A DNA stretch of 64,000 nucleotides, taken from positions 992,001 to 1,056,000 of the forward strand of contig CAWHMK010000001.1 of assembly GCA_963830545.1 (NCBI GenBank), in the 5' to 3' direction. The translations under genes and the position numbers were made by a program. Positions 45,561-55,264 of the stretch are shown one piece after another (position 1 is the first letter of the stretch; each line of letters starts with the position of its first letter). Under the pieces are notes generated by a model. That model worked only from the letters and a program-made list of their open reading frames with translations, was not told the origin of the DNA and searched no databases. The stretch is from DATGJX01 sp963830545. GTDB taxonomy: Bacteria; Vulcanimicrobiota; Vulcanimicrobiia; Vulcanimicrobiales; Vulcanimicrobiaceae.

Positions 45561-46529
45561 TCAGCGCAAGACGTTGCCCGTCGTGAGGCCTCCGCGAAAC
45601 GCCATCGTCGCCGCGCCGACTTGCCCGGCGTCGTTTCCGAGCTTCGCAATGACGAGTTTCGTCGTTTTCTTCGGCACCATCGTCGTCAGCGCGTCGACGC
45701 GGTCGCGAATGGCATCGAGCATGAAATCGCCGGCAGTGCTCACCCCGCCGCCGAGCGCGATTACCTCGGGGTTGACGAACGTAATGACGTTCGCGAGCCC
45801 GAGCGCGAGATCGGCGGCGAATCGCGTCCAAGCAGTGAGCGCGTGAGCGTCGCCCGCCTGCGCAGCTCGCCGAATGCTCTTGGATCCCAGTCTTTCCGGG
45901 CTTTTCGCAAGGAGCGTGCTGCGCGGAAAAGACGGCGCTACCGCCATCGCATGGCGAAGCAATCCCGTGCCCGATGCTTGCGCTTCGAAGCAGCCCGTCT
46001 TTCCGCATCCGCAAATGAAACCGTCCGTCGGACGAATTTGGTGATGGCCGATTTCGCCTGCTCCTGCGCGATTGCCGATGAGAAGTTGTCCGCCGGAAAC
46101 GATGCCGCCCCCGATTCCGGTCCCGAGCGTGAGCAGCACGAAGTCGTTCGTGCCTTTTCCTGTGCCGAACGCGTACTCGCCGAGCGTCGCGCAGCGCGCG
46201 TCGTTTGCAACGAAGACCCGCACGCCGTTGAAGCGCTTTCGTAACGTTTCCCCGAGCGGCGCGTTTGCCCAGAGAAAGTTCGGCGAATACAGCACTGCCC
46301 CGCTGGCGGGATCGATGTTGCCCGGCGAACCCAAGCCGATGCCGACGAGATCCTTATCCTTGTGCTCTTTGAGTGCGGCTCCGACGACGTCTTCGACGGC
46401 GGAAAGCACCGCATTGAAGCTGCGATCTTCGATGTCGCGTTCGTGCTGGCTCAGAATCTTGCCGTCTTCTTGAACGACCCCCGCCGTAACATGCGAACCG
46501 CCAAGGTCCACGCCGATAGCCTTACGCAC
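45561..46529 (-). CDS. ROK-family sugar kinase (glucokinase-like)
   Basis: 322 residues. The ATP-binding domain starts IGVDLGGSHVTAGVV, with LGTGIGGGIV as the ROK motif (TGIGGG) and GEIGHHQIRPTDGFICGCGKTGCFE containing the catalytic/zinc site: His and the cysteines of CGCGKTGC. NDARCATLGEYAFG binds substrate. It phosphorylates glucose or N-acetylmannosamine-type sugars; glucose is the default guess. Divergent from the YkgJ gene with a 56-nt gap. Confidence 0.92.
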   Translation of the reverse strand: MRKAIGVDLGGSHVTAGVVQEDGKILSQHERDIEDRSFNAVLSAVEDVVGAALKEHKDKDLVGIGLGSPGNIDPASGAVLYSPNFLWANAPLGETLRKRFNGVRVFVANDARCATLGEYAFGTGKGTNDFVLLTLGTGIGGGIVSGGQLLIGNRAGAGEIGHHQIRPTDGFICGCGKTGCFEAQASGTGLLRHAMAVAPSFPRSTLLAKSPERLGSKSIRRAAQAGDAHALTAWTRFAADLALGLANVITFVNPEVIALGGGVSTAGDFMLDAIRDRVDALTTMVPKKTTKLVIAKLGNDAGQVGAATMAFRGGLTTGNVLR

Positions 46530-46585
46530 TCTTGCTCTTCCTCCCGGGGGCTGTTTCTGTTCCAGCGTCGAAGCCCCTACGCGCC

Positions 46586-47257
46586 ATGGAAACCATCGAC
46601 CTCATCAACCTGCGCAGTTTCACGCGGGAAACCGGACAGCCGACACATCCCGAACTGCTCGACGCGGTTCCGATCCAACGCGTCAAGAAAATCGAAATCG
46701 ACGAAGAGCACATCACGGTCACGTACAACCAAAAGACGACGCATTACTACAATGCGAACGAAATCGTTCAGCACGAGTGGGAGTACAAATACAACGACGA
46801 TCCCGAAATGGTTGCGGCCATCGCGCGCGTTATCGATCTCGCGCGCAAGCATCACCGGGATTTACCGGAGAACGTCGCGTGTCCGCCGGGATGCGCCGAG
46901 TGCTGCAGCGGCTACGAGCCGTTCGTGAGCCGCGACGATCTGCAGCGCATGGCGAGTCACCTTCACATGTCGCCCAAAGAGGTCATGGACGAGTACGTCG
47001 TCAAGCGCAAATCGGCCGACGGCTATTACGTCGGCTGGGTCCGTAAGGTCACGGATGACGTTTCCGATCAGTGCGTGTTCCTCAAAGAGTCGCGGCCGGG
47101 ACGGTATTATTGCGGCATCTACGAAGCGCGTCCCGGCGATTGCCGCGATTTCACGCCGATCGGCTGTCAAGACGTCAACACGGACTTGCCTCGCGACAAA
47201 GCAATCAAAATCGGCGCGCCGTTCGAACCCAAGCACGCAAAGCGCAGAAAGCGCTGA
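46586..47257 (+). CDS. YkgJ-family cysteine-cluster protein
   Basis: 223 residues from ATG 46586, chosen because the 18 upstream codons are weak and overlap the ROK promoter region. The YkgJ CxxxCxxCC-type cluster is CPPGCAECCSG at residue ~95, with later cysteines in DQCVFL and YYCGIYEARPGDCRDFTPIGC, presumably binding Zn or Fe. The N-terminal ~85 residues form a separate module (VKKIEIDEEHITVTYNQKTT). Function unknown; YkgJ proteins are thought to chelate metal. The gene is followed by a strong hairpin at 47306. Confidence 0.85.
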   Translation: METIDLINLRSFTRETGQPTHPELLDAVPIQRVKKIEIDEEHITVTYNQKTTHYYNANEIVQHEWEYKYNDDPEMVAAIARVIDLARKHHRDLPENVACPPGCAECCSGYEPFVSRDDLQRMASHLHMSPKEVMDEYVVKRKSADGYYVGWVRKVTDDVSDQCVFLKESRPGRYYCGIYEARPGDCRDFTPIGCQDVNTDLPRDKAIKIGAPFEPKHAKRRKR

Positions 47258-47305
47258 CGCGCAGCGGCGGCGCCGCTCGGCGCAGGAGCCGCCAAACTAT
47301 GGGCA

Positions 47306-47329
47306 AAGTGCGAGCAGATGCTCGCACTT
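47306..47329. terminator. Perfect hairpin spanning the start codon of the third BNR gene
   Basis: AAGTGCGAGCA / TGCTCGCACTT is an 11-bp perfect stem with a 2-nt loop, followed by CTTCTTTCT. It lies 48 nt after the ykgJ stop and covers the ATG (47318-47320) of the BNR gene. It could terminate ykgJ transcription or hide the BNR start. Confidence 0.6.
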
Positions 47330-50234
47330 CTTCTTTCTGCCGCGCTTTTGACGCAGGACGCGCCCACGGCATTGCACTGGCGCAACATCGGTCCGTTCCG
47401 CGGCGGCCGGACCGTCGCCGTGAGCGGCGTGCCGCAGCTGCCGGGGACATATTACATGGCGCCGACGGACGGCGGCGTGTGGAAGAGCACCGATTACGCT
47501 CGCACGTGGAAGCCGATTTTCGACGGGCAAGACACGGGTTCGATCGGTGCGCTCGCCGTTGCGCCGGGCGATCCGAACGTCATCTACGCCGGTTCCGGTG
47601 AAGGCCTGCGCCGTCCCGATCTCTCCGTCGGAGACGGAGTCTACAAATCCACGGATGCGGGCAAGACCTGGACGCATTCGGGCCTGCGCGACGGACAGCA
47701 AATAAACGGATTGGCGGTCGATCCGCGCGATCCGAATCGCGTCTTCGCGGCCGTGATGGGACATCCATACGGTCCCAGCAAAGAGCGCGGACTGTATCGC
47801 AGCACCGACGGCGGCGCGACGTGGACGTGCGTGCTTTGCAAGAACGACGGAAACACCGGCGCGGCGACAGTCGTCATCGATCGGAGAAATCCCGATATCG
47901 TGTACGCGGACCTGTGGGCATCGCGTAATCCGCCGTGGCGTCTGGACGACGTCCTGCAATTGTGGCAAGACGGCGGCGTGTACAAGTCGACCGACGGCGG
48001 GACCACGTGGACGCAGCTGCATGGCGGGTTGCCCGCAAAACTTGGCCGCGTCGGAATTGCCGTCGCACCGAGCGACGATTCCCGGATGTACGCCTGGGTC
48101 AATACCGACACGAATTGCGGTATCTATCGATCGGGCGATGCAGGCTCGAGCTGGACGAAGATGGACGGCGAGGATCGCATTTGCGGCCGCGGTGACGACT
48201 TCTCAGGCATCGCCGTCGATCCGGCAAATCCCGACATCGTGTACGTCGCCAATACGACGACGTATCGTTCCACGAATGCCGGCAAATCGTGGACCGGCAT
48301 CAAAGGCGCGCCGGGCGGAGACGATTACCATTCGATTTGGATCGATCCGAACAATCGCAACGTCATCCTTCTCGGCGTCGATCAAGGCGCGACCCTCTCG
48401 GTAAATTACGGCGAAACCTGGAGCACGTGGTACAATCAGCCGACGGCGCAGTTCTACCACGTCATCACCGACAACCGTTTTCCGTACTGGGTTTTCGGCG
48501 GCCAGCAGGAAAGCGGCAGCGCCGAAGTCTCGAGTCGAAGTGAAGACGGCGAGATATGGATTCGCTACTGGCATCCCGTCGGCGCGGAAGAATACGCGTA
48601 CATCGCGCCGGACCCGCTGCATCCGCATATCATCTATGGCGCCGGTGCCGGACACGTGACGCGTTATGACGAGCTCACGCAGCAAGTGCAAACGGTTTCG
48701 CCGGCCTTCGGCGGACGATTCGATGCAAGCGGCTATCGTTACAACCGCACGAATCCGCTCGTGTTCAATCGCGTGGACAAGCGCACGCTCTATTTGGGAT
48801 CGAGCGTCGTCTTCGCGACGCGTGACGGCGGCAATCATTGGAGCGTCATCAGCCCCGATCTCACCCGGAAGCATCCGGGCGTTCCGGCGAATCTCGGTGC
48901 GTTCAAAAGCTCGCCGCTCGCGAAAGAGCAACGCGGCGTCGTATACAGCATCGGTCCGTCGTATATCGATCGCAACGTGATTTGGGCGGGCACGGACGAC
49001 GGTCTGGTGTGGTTCACGCGAGACGGCGGCAGACACTGGAACGACGTCACGCCGCCCGGCATCGGCGCCTGGAACAAAATTACGCAAATCGATCCCTCGC
49101 ATTTCGATCGCAACACGGCGTACGTTTCGGTGAGCCGTTGGCGCCTGGACGACTTGCGTCCGTACATCTACCGCACGCATGATGCCGGCAAGCATTGGCA
49201 GCTCGTTACCGGCGATTTACCGGACGATGCTCCCGTGAACACGGTGCGCGAAGATCCGGTACGGCGCGGACTGCTCTTTGCCGGAACCGAACGTACCGTG
49301 TACCTCTCGTTCGACGAGGGCGATCACTGGAGGTCGCTGCAACTCGACTTGCCGTCGACGTCGATCCGCGATCTCGTGATCCACGACAACGATATCGTCG
49401 TCGCCACGCACGGCCGTTCGTTTTGGATCCTCGACGACATCACGCCGCTGCGCGATCTGCGCTTCGACGCCAGCGGTGTGGCTGCGCATGTGCGGCGCGA
49501 AAATGCATTTCTGTTCAAGCCTGAAGTTGCGTACCGGCTGCGGCGCGATACGTGGACCGATACTCCGCTGCCTCCCGAAGAACCGGCCGGCGAAAATCCG
49601 CCCGACGGCGCGGTTATCGACTACTACTTGCCAAAGGACGCCCGCGGTCCGGTCACGCTTTCGATTTACGACGGCGCCGGCAGTTTGGTTCGGCGTTTCA
49701 GCAGTGCGGACAAACCGGCGCCGATTAATGCGGAAATCACGGTACCAACGTACTGGGTGCGTCCCACGCGGATTCCCGGCGCGCAAGCGGGGCTGAACCG
49801 CTTCCTTTGGGATTATCGCTATCCCCAACCGAAGGCACTCGGCTACGACTATCCGATTTCCGCAATTTACCACGACACGCCGCCGGCGCCCGAAGGTGTC
49901 ATGGCGCTGCCGGGATCGTACACCGTGAAACTCACGGCCGACGGACGGACGTACTCTGAGCCGTTGAAGCTCGAGATGGATCCGCGCGTTCCGGTTTCGG
50001 GCGCTGCACTGCGCGAACAATTCACTCTGGCGCAAAAAATCGCCGGCCTGATGGCGCAGACGGCGAATAAGCGGCTCGCCCGATACAACGCGCAGCTCGA
50101 CGCAATTATTCGCTGCAACCGAAGATGCGGACGCTGCACCGACCGCCTCGGTAGTGGAAGCGGTCCGCAGCATCGAGTCCAAACTGCGCGCGCTTAGAGT
50201 TGCTTCATACCCGGAGGAAACGACGAAACCGTGA
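47318..50234 (+). CDS. Large exported BNR/sortilin-like propeller protein, one frame break
   Basis: 971 residues after correction. Signal peptide MLALLLSAALLTQDA. Asp-box repeats include STDAGKTW, STDGGATW, STDGGTTW, SGDAGSSW, TRDGGRHW, THDAGKHW and SFDEGDHW, up to residue ~715. A beta-rich C-terminal region (PGSYTVKLTADGRTY) and a helical tail follow. Near 50112 one extra A breaks the frame; the corrected tail reads LFAATEDADAAPTASVVEAV and stops at 50232-50234. It is related to the 1-4.1 kb pair but lacks their Pro-rich linker. Ligand unknown. Confidence 0.88.
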
Positions 50235-50517
50235 AACAGCACCGCATGCGCGGGCAGCCGGCTCCGTCTTCCACTGCGGTACCCGGCGGAAATTTCGACG
50301 TTTCGGCCGGCTAGCCGCAAAATTCGTCGACCTCGTTCGCAGGCCGATGCTTTCCGGCGCCGGTCAATCTGCCGTCACGGGCCCCAATGGCTGCCGCCGT
50401 CGCCGGGCCCACGAATTCCGGCCGGGCCGCCTACATGCATTGTCACGCCCTTGGGAAACTTCACGACGAACTGAGCGGCGCGGAAGGCTCGTTACTCCGA
50501 AGAAATAACTACGATGC
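50235..50517. other. Gap with no supported gene
   Basis: 283 nt between the BNR gene and the carboxymuconolactone-decarboxylase-like gene. Short open frames on both strands are Arg/Gly/Pro-rich and unsupported. There is no obvious promoter box, RNA or repeat, only GC-rich partial inverted repeats (GGGCCC, GAATTC, GGCCGGGCC). Confidence 0.5.
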
Positions 50518-51121
50518 ATGCGCCAGCACATGGAAACCCGAGCAGAGGTATCCCGATTCGGCGAGCCGCCTGAGAGCCAACTGCCCGCAGACATTCGCGA
50601 GATTTATGAAAAGAATCGCGAAAAACTCGGCTTCGTGCCGAACGTTTTTCGCGCGTACGCCAAGCGGCCCGAGCATTTCCGCGCGTTCATGGGTTACCAT
50701 GACGTGCTCATGAAGGGTCCCGGCAATCTTTCTCGAGCAGAACGCGAAGCGATCGTCGTCGCAGTGTCCTCGGAGAACCGCTGTCAGTATTGCCTCGTGG
50801 CGCACGGCGCCGCCCTGCGCATCCTCGGCAAAGATCCGGTGATCGCGGAACAGATCGCAAACAATTGGCGCACCGCCGACATCTCGCCCCGCTTGCGCGC
50901 AGTGCTTGCATTCGCATCGCATGTGAACGAGCCGGGCTTTACCGCCAGCGAGCACGAAATCGACGCGCTGCACTTGAGCGGGTTGAGCGACGAGGACATC
51001 TGGGACGTCGCCGCAATCGCCGCGCTTCTTCGGCTTTTCCAACCGGATGGCCGGCCTCATGGACATGCGGCCCAACGAAGAGTTCTATTTCATAGGCCGC
51101 GAGCGAGCGCCGGGCTCGTAA
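50518..51121 (+). CDS. Carboxymuconolactone decarboxylase/AhpD-like protein, one frame break
   Basis: The first ATG is 50518; ATG 50530 is an alternative. AhpD-like peroxidase-related helical protein with PADIREIYEKNREKLGFVPNVF, AREAIVVAVSSENRCQYCLVAHGAAL (CxxC with downstream His, the catalytic motif), and SDEDIWDVAAIAALF. The frame breaks near 51028 by one extra T; the corrected end reads GFSNRMAGLMDMRPNEEFYF and stops at 51119-51121, giving 200 residues. Family members reduce peroxides or act in aromatic degradation. 39 nt before the SPW-repeat gene. Confidence 0.85.
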
Positions 51122-51159
51122 CGGCCCGCCTACGGGTACGAGAAGAACGGAGGTATCAC

Positions 51160-51543
51160 ATGGAAATTCCGAATCGCGTACCCTGGGTGAACGTAGCCGT
51201 CGGCGTGCTGACGATTATTTCGCCCTTCGTCGCGGTGCCGAATCCCTACGGTGCCAAGTGGGATCTGGTCATCACGGGCTTCATCATCGGCATGGTCGCA
51301 ATCGTCGAAATGGCGACGTACGCCCGAATCAGCCGCATGGGCTACTGGCCGGCGGTCAACATTCTTGCGGGCATTTGGCTCTTCATTTCCACGACGTTCA
51401 TGGGCGGAAACGTCGCGCTGGTTTGGAGCAGCATCATGCTCGGCGTACTCGCGATCGTGACGGCGCTCGTCTCGCTTTCATACGAGCGCATGCACGTCAC
51501 GCACGAGGTGCAACCGCCGACGCAGACGCATCTGCGCACGTAA
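51160..51543 (+). CDS. SPW-repeat integral membrane protein
   Basis: 127 residues from ATG 51160 with an ideal GGAGGT Shine-Dalgarno 6 nt upstream. Two SPW-type repeats: NVAVGVLTIISPFVAVPNPYG and NILAGIWLFISTTFMGGNVA, each a pair of helices. Four transmembrane segments, small, function unknown. The 3' end overlaps the convergent flippase gene by 47 nt. Confidence 0.85.
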   Translation: MEIPNRVPWVNVAVGVLTIISPFVAVPNPYGAKWDLVITGFIIGMVAIVEMATYARISRMGYWPAVNILAGIWLFISTTFMGGNVALVWSSIMLGVLAIVTALVSLSYERMHVTHEVQPPTQTHLRT

Positions 51544-52855
51544 GACCACTCGTGACGACGCGCTTTCCGGCAAGTTCGCGCACGACGTCGCGAAAGCGCC
51601 GCAGATCCGACGGCCGCGGAATCCACAATGCCGCGGCCGTCAGGCCGCTCAACCGGCAAAACATGACCGTGTTCACAACCGTCCCGGCGACATACGCCGC
51701 GCTGGACGCGGCAGCGGCCCCCGCTAAGCCGAAGCGCGGAATGAGGGCAAAGCACGCACCGGCCTGCACGGCGATCATCGCGACGTTGATAACGCTCACG
51801 AGCAGCGGCCGTCCGAGTTGCAGAATGAAGTAGTTGGCGAACGTTCCGGTTGTCGCGAACACGACGATGCCCGGAAGCAGCAAGCGCAGCGGAAGCGCCG
51901 CCGCGTCAAACCGGGGCCCGTACACAGCGTGCACCAGCAGCGGCGCGAGAAAGGCGAGCGGCAGCGCGCACGCGAAGCAAATCGCCACTCCGCTCCGCAC
52001 GACGAGCGCGGTCATTTCAGCGGCGCGCGGGCCCTCCGCCGTTCCGATTTCGCGGCCGATCGCCGTATTCACCGATCGCGCAATGGTGAAGAGCATTTCC
52101 CCGATGCTCACTGCGATCGAATATACGCCGAAAAGCGGCAAACCCAGCAGCGCGATGAGCATCAGCGAGTCGACGGTGTAATTCAGCAGGCCCAGCCCGC
52201 CGTTCAAACCCGACTGCGAACCGATGCGCGCCAGCTCGGTGGCGTGCAAACGCAAATTGCGCAAATGCAGACGAGCGCCGTTGCGTACCATGTCGCCGAC
52301 GACGACCACGGCGCACGCGTACAAGACGACGAGCCACGCGGCGAGCGCGCCCGGCGTTCCGAAACCCAGCACCCAGCAGAATATGATGACGCCGACGAGC
52401 GTGCAAAACGCGACGGCCACGCATTGTGCGTTGAATCTGCCGATGCGGCCGATTGCAACGTAATAGCTCTGCTGCCACGAGATTACGATCGACGGCGGAA
52501 GCGCGCACAAGAAGACGGCCAGCTCGAGCGACCACCCGCGCACTGCCGCGTAGACTACGCAGCCGGCTACGATCGCGAGCGTTATCGCTGCGAACGCCGC
52601 CGCGAGTGCCGGGAAAAGCTGTTGAATGCTTCGCCTGCGCTTGGTCATCAAATAGGTGACGCCGGCGCCCGCGCCGCCGGTCACGGCGATCGGAATGGCG
52701 AGCATCGTCTGAATGCCGCTATAGACGCCTTTTCCTTGCGGCCCCAACAGCCGTGCAATGATGACGCCGGTGAGCACCGCCAACACCGTGATGACGACGC
52801 GCGCTGCAAAGGTTTGCAGCGCTCTGCTTCCGACGGAAGCACTGAAGCTGCGCAC
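51497..52855 (-). CDS. Polysaccharide/oligosaccharide flippase (MATE/Wzx-like)
   Basis: 452 residues with about 12-14 transmembrane helices, the first carrying ITVLAVLTGVIIARLLGPQG as in polysaccharide biosynthesis proteins (PF01943-like) and PST exporters. Basic and small-residue loops between helices are typical. It would move a lipid-linked glycan or a modified amphiphile across the inner membrane. Last gene of the seven-gene leftward operon; only 4 nt after the nucleotidyltransferase stop, so cotranscribed with it. The substrate must be the product of the two glycosyltransferases, or a peptide conjugate (inference). Confidence 0.87.
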   Translation of the reverse strand: MRSFSASVGSRALQTFAARVVITVLAVLTGVIIARLLGPQGKGVYSGIQTMLAIPIAVTGGAGAGVTYLMTKRRRSIQQLFPALAAAFAAITLAIVAGCVVYAAVRGWSLELAVFLCALPPSIVISWQQSYYVAIGRIGRFNAQCVAVAFCTLVGVIIFCWVLGFGTPGALAAWLVVLYACAVVVVGDMVRNGARLHLRNLRLHATELARIGSQSGLNGGLGLLNYTVDSLMLIALLGLPLFGVYSIAVSIGEMLFTIARSVNTAIGREIGTAEGPRAAEMTALVVRSGVAICFACALPLAFLAPLLVHAVYGPRFDAAALPLRLLLPGIVVFATTGTFANYFILQLGRPLLVSVINVAMIAVQAGACFALIPRFGLAGAAAASSAAYVAGTVVNTVMFCRLSGLTAAALWIPRPSDLRRFRDVVRELAGKRVVTSGLTCADASASAVAPRA

Positions 52856-52859
52856 GGAC

Positions 52860-53933
52860 TCAACGTTCCCGCAACACGGGCGCGCGAAGCATGACGATCA
52901 GCCCCGCGAGCACGCGAGCCGCAACCGTGGCGGCGCGACCCGAACGCGCAAACGATGTGGCCGGCCCCCGAAGCCGGCGGCCGTTTGCGAACCAAGCATC
53001 CGCCAACTGCGCGCGATCGCGCAGCGCAGGCGGCAAGTCCTCGCGATAGAGAGCCCAGCGCACGAACTGCGCGACGACGGGATCGCATACCTCGCCGAAA
53101 TCCGCCATGCGCGCCGCAACGGAAACCACGCTTTGCAGGCCGGTGCGCTGCAGCAACTCCGCTTGCGTTGCTGCGAGAATTTCGCTCAAGAGCGCGGGCT
53201 GGTTGCGCAGTACCGTTGCCACGTGCACGCAATCGCTCAGCCGGCGTAAGTATGCGCCGTGCAGCGAGTAGTGCAGCGCAAGAGCGAATGGGTCCAAACG
53301 CAACGTAGGCCCCTGCGCGCCCTCGACCGTCACGAAATGCTCGCGCACGCTGCTCCAATCGCTCGGAACGCTGAACCATCCGGGCGGCGCGAGTTGAACG
53401 TGCAGCTCCACCGGCCGCTTGAACGACGGCGAACGCAGCGGAGCCAAATGGTGATGCGCATGCGCGTATTCTGCGGCAAGGTCCGGACGTTCGTACGCAT
53501 AGCCGTCGGCTTGCATTGCTCTGCATGCGCGATCGGCATGCTCGCGCGGAACGAGCACGTCTATATCGGAAATGTGCGTGCGCTCCACCACTTTGTCGCC
53601 GGCGTACAAGCCTGCTGCGCTTTTGAGCAGCGCGTGCGGTACTTGCGAGGCCGTTAGCACGCGCACGATGCGCTCGACCTGCCGGCGAGCTTCGACCGAC
53701 TCGAGCGCGCAGGCACCCGCATAGCGCTGAAGCAGCGCGCGCAGCGGTTCGATTTCCGGATCGCGAATGCGGTGCACGGCGAGTGCGTCGAACAGCAAGC
53801 CCGCGCACTTATGCCGAACGGCGTGGCTATATAGCTTGCGAAGATCGCTTCCCAGTACGGCCGCGCGAAGGCGCGAGCGGTCTGCGCACACGTAGGCTCC
53901 CAGCGATTCCGCAAGCGCCGCAAAGGGCGTCAT
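52860..53933 (-). CDS. Nucleotidyltransferase-family protein (NTP_transf_5-like)
   Basis: 357 residues from ATG 53933; the open frame continues upstream as shadow. The core carries RTHISDIDVLVPREHADRACRAM, the DxD-containing strand expected for a nucleotidyltransferase fold, preceded by ALLKSAAGLYAGDKV. A helical C-terminal half (ALALHYSLHGAYLRRLSDCVH) resembles substrate-binding parts of NTP_transf_5 proteins. This type is found repeatedly beside HprK-related kinases and PqqD-like proteins. Reaction unknown. Start overlaps the upstream B2-like stop (ATGA). Confidence 0.8.
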   Translation of the reverse strand: MTPFAALAESLGAYVCADRSRLRAAVLGSDLRKLYSHAVRHKCAGLLFDALAVHRIRDPEIEPLRALLQRYAGACALESVEARRQVERIVRVLTASQVPHALLKSAAGLYAGDKVVERTHISDIDVLVPREHADRACRAMQADGYAYERPDLAAEYAHAHHHLAPLRSPSFKRPVELHVQLAPPGWFSVPSDWSSVREHFVTVEGAQGPTLRLDPFALALHYSLHGAYLRRLSDCVHVATVLRNQPALLSEILAATQAELLQRTGLQSVVSVAARMADFGEVCDPVVAQFVRWALYREDLPPALRDRAQLADAWFANGRRLRGPATSFARSGRAATVAARVLAGLIVMLRAPVLRER

Positions 53934-54394
53934 GCACCGCGCTCCAGCGCAATCTCGCGGACGCGCCCCTCGTACGCCGCGGGAGGACCCTCGACAATAC
54001 TCCCTTCGAGCGACACCCACGCGTGCGCATGCAGACGGTCGTGTTCCGCGGTTGCGTTCTCGATTCCCAAATGCAAACGTAAGCCGCCGGATTGCGCGTC
54101 GAGAAAGCGGTAGAGCGTCATCGCTCGCACGTAGCACGTGTTGTGCGTTCGAAAACAACGCGTCAGCCAAAAGCCCCGCATGCGCTGGATGTTCGAGTGC
54201 GTGCCGACGGGCCGGCGGCCGCGCCGCAGCGCGCGCACGAACGTGCGGAGATCCTGACGCGCGAGCGCTCGGGGAGCGCGCCAGATGAACCAGCCTATCG
54301 CGAAGAACAACGGCAGGCCATCCCATCCGCCGACGAAAAGCCGCCACCGCTGCGCGATTCCGGACGGGGTCCATTTCGGCGCGAATTCTACCAT
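53930..54394 (-). CDS. Lasso-peptide B2-like transglutaminase-fold protein
   Basis: 154 residues matching the transglutaminase-like B2 protein family (leader peptidase in lasso peptide systems). Cys-His-type signature: THNTCYVRAMTLYRFLDAQ with the probable nucleophile Cys, and HDRLHAHAWVSLEG with the catalytic His; the third residue is probably the Glu/Asp after GSIVEGPP. A hydrophobic helix (LPLFFAIGWFIWRAPRA) lies near residue 30, so it may sit on the membrane. In lasso clusters it cuts the leader from the precursor with a PqqD-like B1; here B1 is a separate gene at 57.1 kb. Its Shine-Dalgarno is GGGAGCGGAAGCG. There is 99 nt between it and GT-A. Confidence 0.85.
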   Translation of the reverse strand: MVEFAPKWTPSGIAQRWRLFVGGWDGLPLFFAIGWFIWRAPRALARQDLRTFVRALRRGRRPVGTHSNIQRMRGFWLTRCFRTHNTCYVRAMTLYRFLDAQSGGLRLHLGIENATAEHDRLHAHAWVSLEGSIVEGPPAAYEGRVREIALERGA

Positions 54395-54493
54395 CGCTTC
54401 CGCTCCCGAAAACTATAATACGTTCGCACGAATCCGGCTTGCTGCGCTGCCGTGCGTACGAACCAGCCGCGCCGCAGCAAAGCAGTATCGCCG

Positions 54494-55264
54494 TTACCCG
54501 GCAGCAGAGCTCGCCGCGCCTTTTGCGAGGACGTCCACGACCGCGCGTACCTGGCGCAGCGCCGACCATTCGATTTCCCGGCGGTGCGCCAGGATGAATT
54601 GCGCGTAGCCGACGCCGTAAAAAAATTGCTGGCGCCAATACGCGCGCCAAGTGGGCCGATGACGATGCATCACGATCGCACGCGGTTCGTAGACGAAACC
54701 GCCACGAAATGCTCGTAGGAGACGCGTGTGCAGATCGCAGGCATCATAGGTCGCATAGCGCGCGTCGAAACCGCCCACGTCAAGCAAATATTCCCGACGG
54801 TACAGGACGTTGCCGGTCGGCGCGAATGGAAAGCGCGGATGCTGCAGCGAGCGAATCGCATCCAATCCGCCCATCAAATCCACGAATCGTGCCGCGGGCG
54901 ACTCCGAACGGTAGCCGATCGTTTTTCCGGCCGCTCCGACGGCATCGGGCATTTGCTGCGCGGCGCGCAGCAGCGACTCTAGCCACGTTCGCGAACAGAC
55001 GCAATCGCTGTCGGTAAATCCAATCCACGTTCCGTTCGCGGCGACAATTCCCGCATTTCGCGCGGCGGGGGCGCCCATGTTGCGTTGGGAGATGACGCGT
55101 GCGCCATGCGCGGTTGCGATACGCGCCGACTCATCCGTCGAGCCGTCGTTCACGACGATGATCTCGTACTGCGGCCGCGGCAGCGATTGCGCGGCGAGCG
55201 ATCGCAGGCACCCCTCCAATGTCTCCGCCCCGTTATAGACCGGAATGACGACGGAGGCAATCAT
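54494..55264 (-). CDS. Family 2 glycosyltransferase (A)
   Basis: 256 residues. GT-A fold: VVIPVYNGAETLEGCLRSL, VVNDGSTDES, GFTDSDCV (DxD as DSDC), and GNVLYRREYLLDVGGFDARY. Inverting-type GT2; donor and acceptor unknown. It resembles mycofactocin-type or rhamnosyl transferases only in general pattern. Stop of GT-B overlaps its ATG (ATGA), so translation is coupled. It belongs to the operon beginning at 57553. Confidence 0.87.
   Translation of the reverse strand: MIASVVIPVYNGAETLEGCLRSLAAQSLPRPQYEIIVVNDGSTDESARIATAHGARVISQRNMGAPAARNAGIVAANGTWIGFTDSDCVCSRTWLESLLRAAQQMPDAVGAAGKTIGYRSESPAARFVDLMGGLDAIRSLQHPRFPFAPTGNVLYRREYLLDVGGFDARYATYDACDLHTRLLRAFRGGFVYEPRAIVMHRHRPTWRAYWRQQFFYGVGYAQFILAHRREIEWSALRQVRAVVDVLAKGAASSAAG

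Noticed and set aside
50200..50508. 102-codon plus-strand frame after the BNR gene
   Set aside because: Starts inside the corrected BNR 3' end; composition is Arg/Gly/Pro-rich with no recognisable domain.
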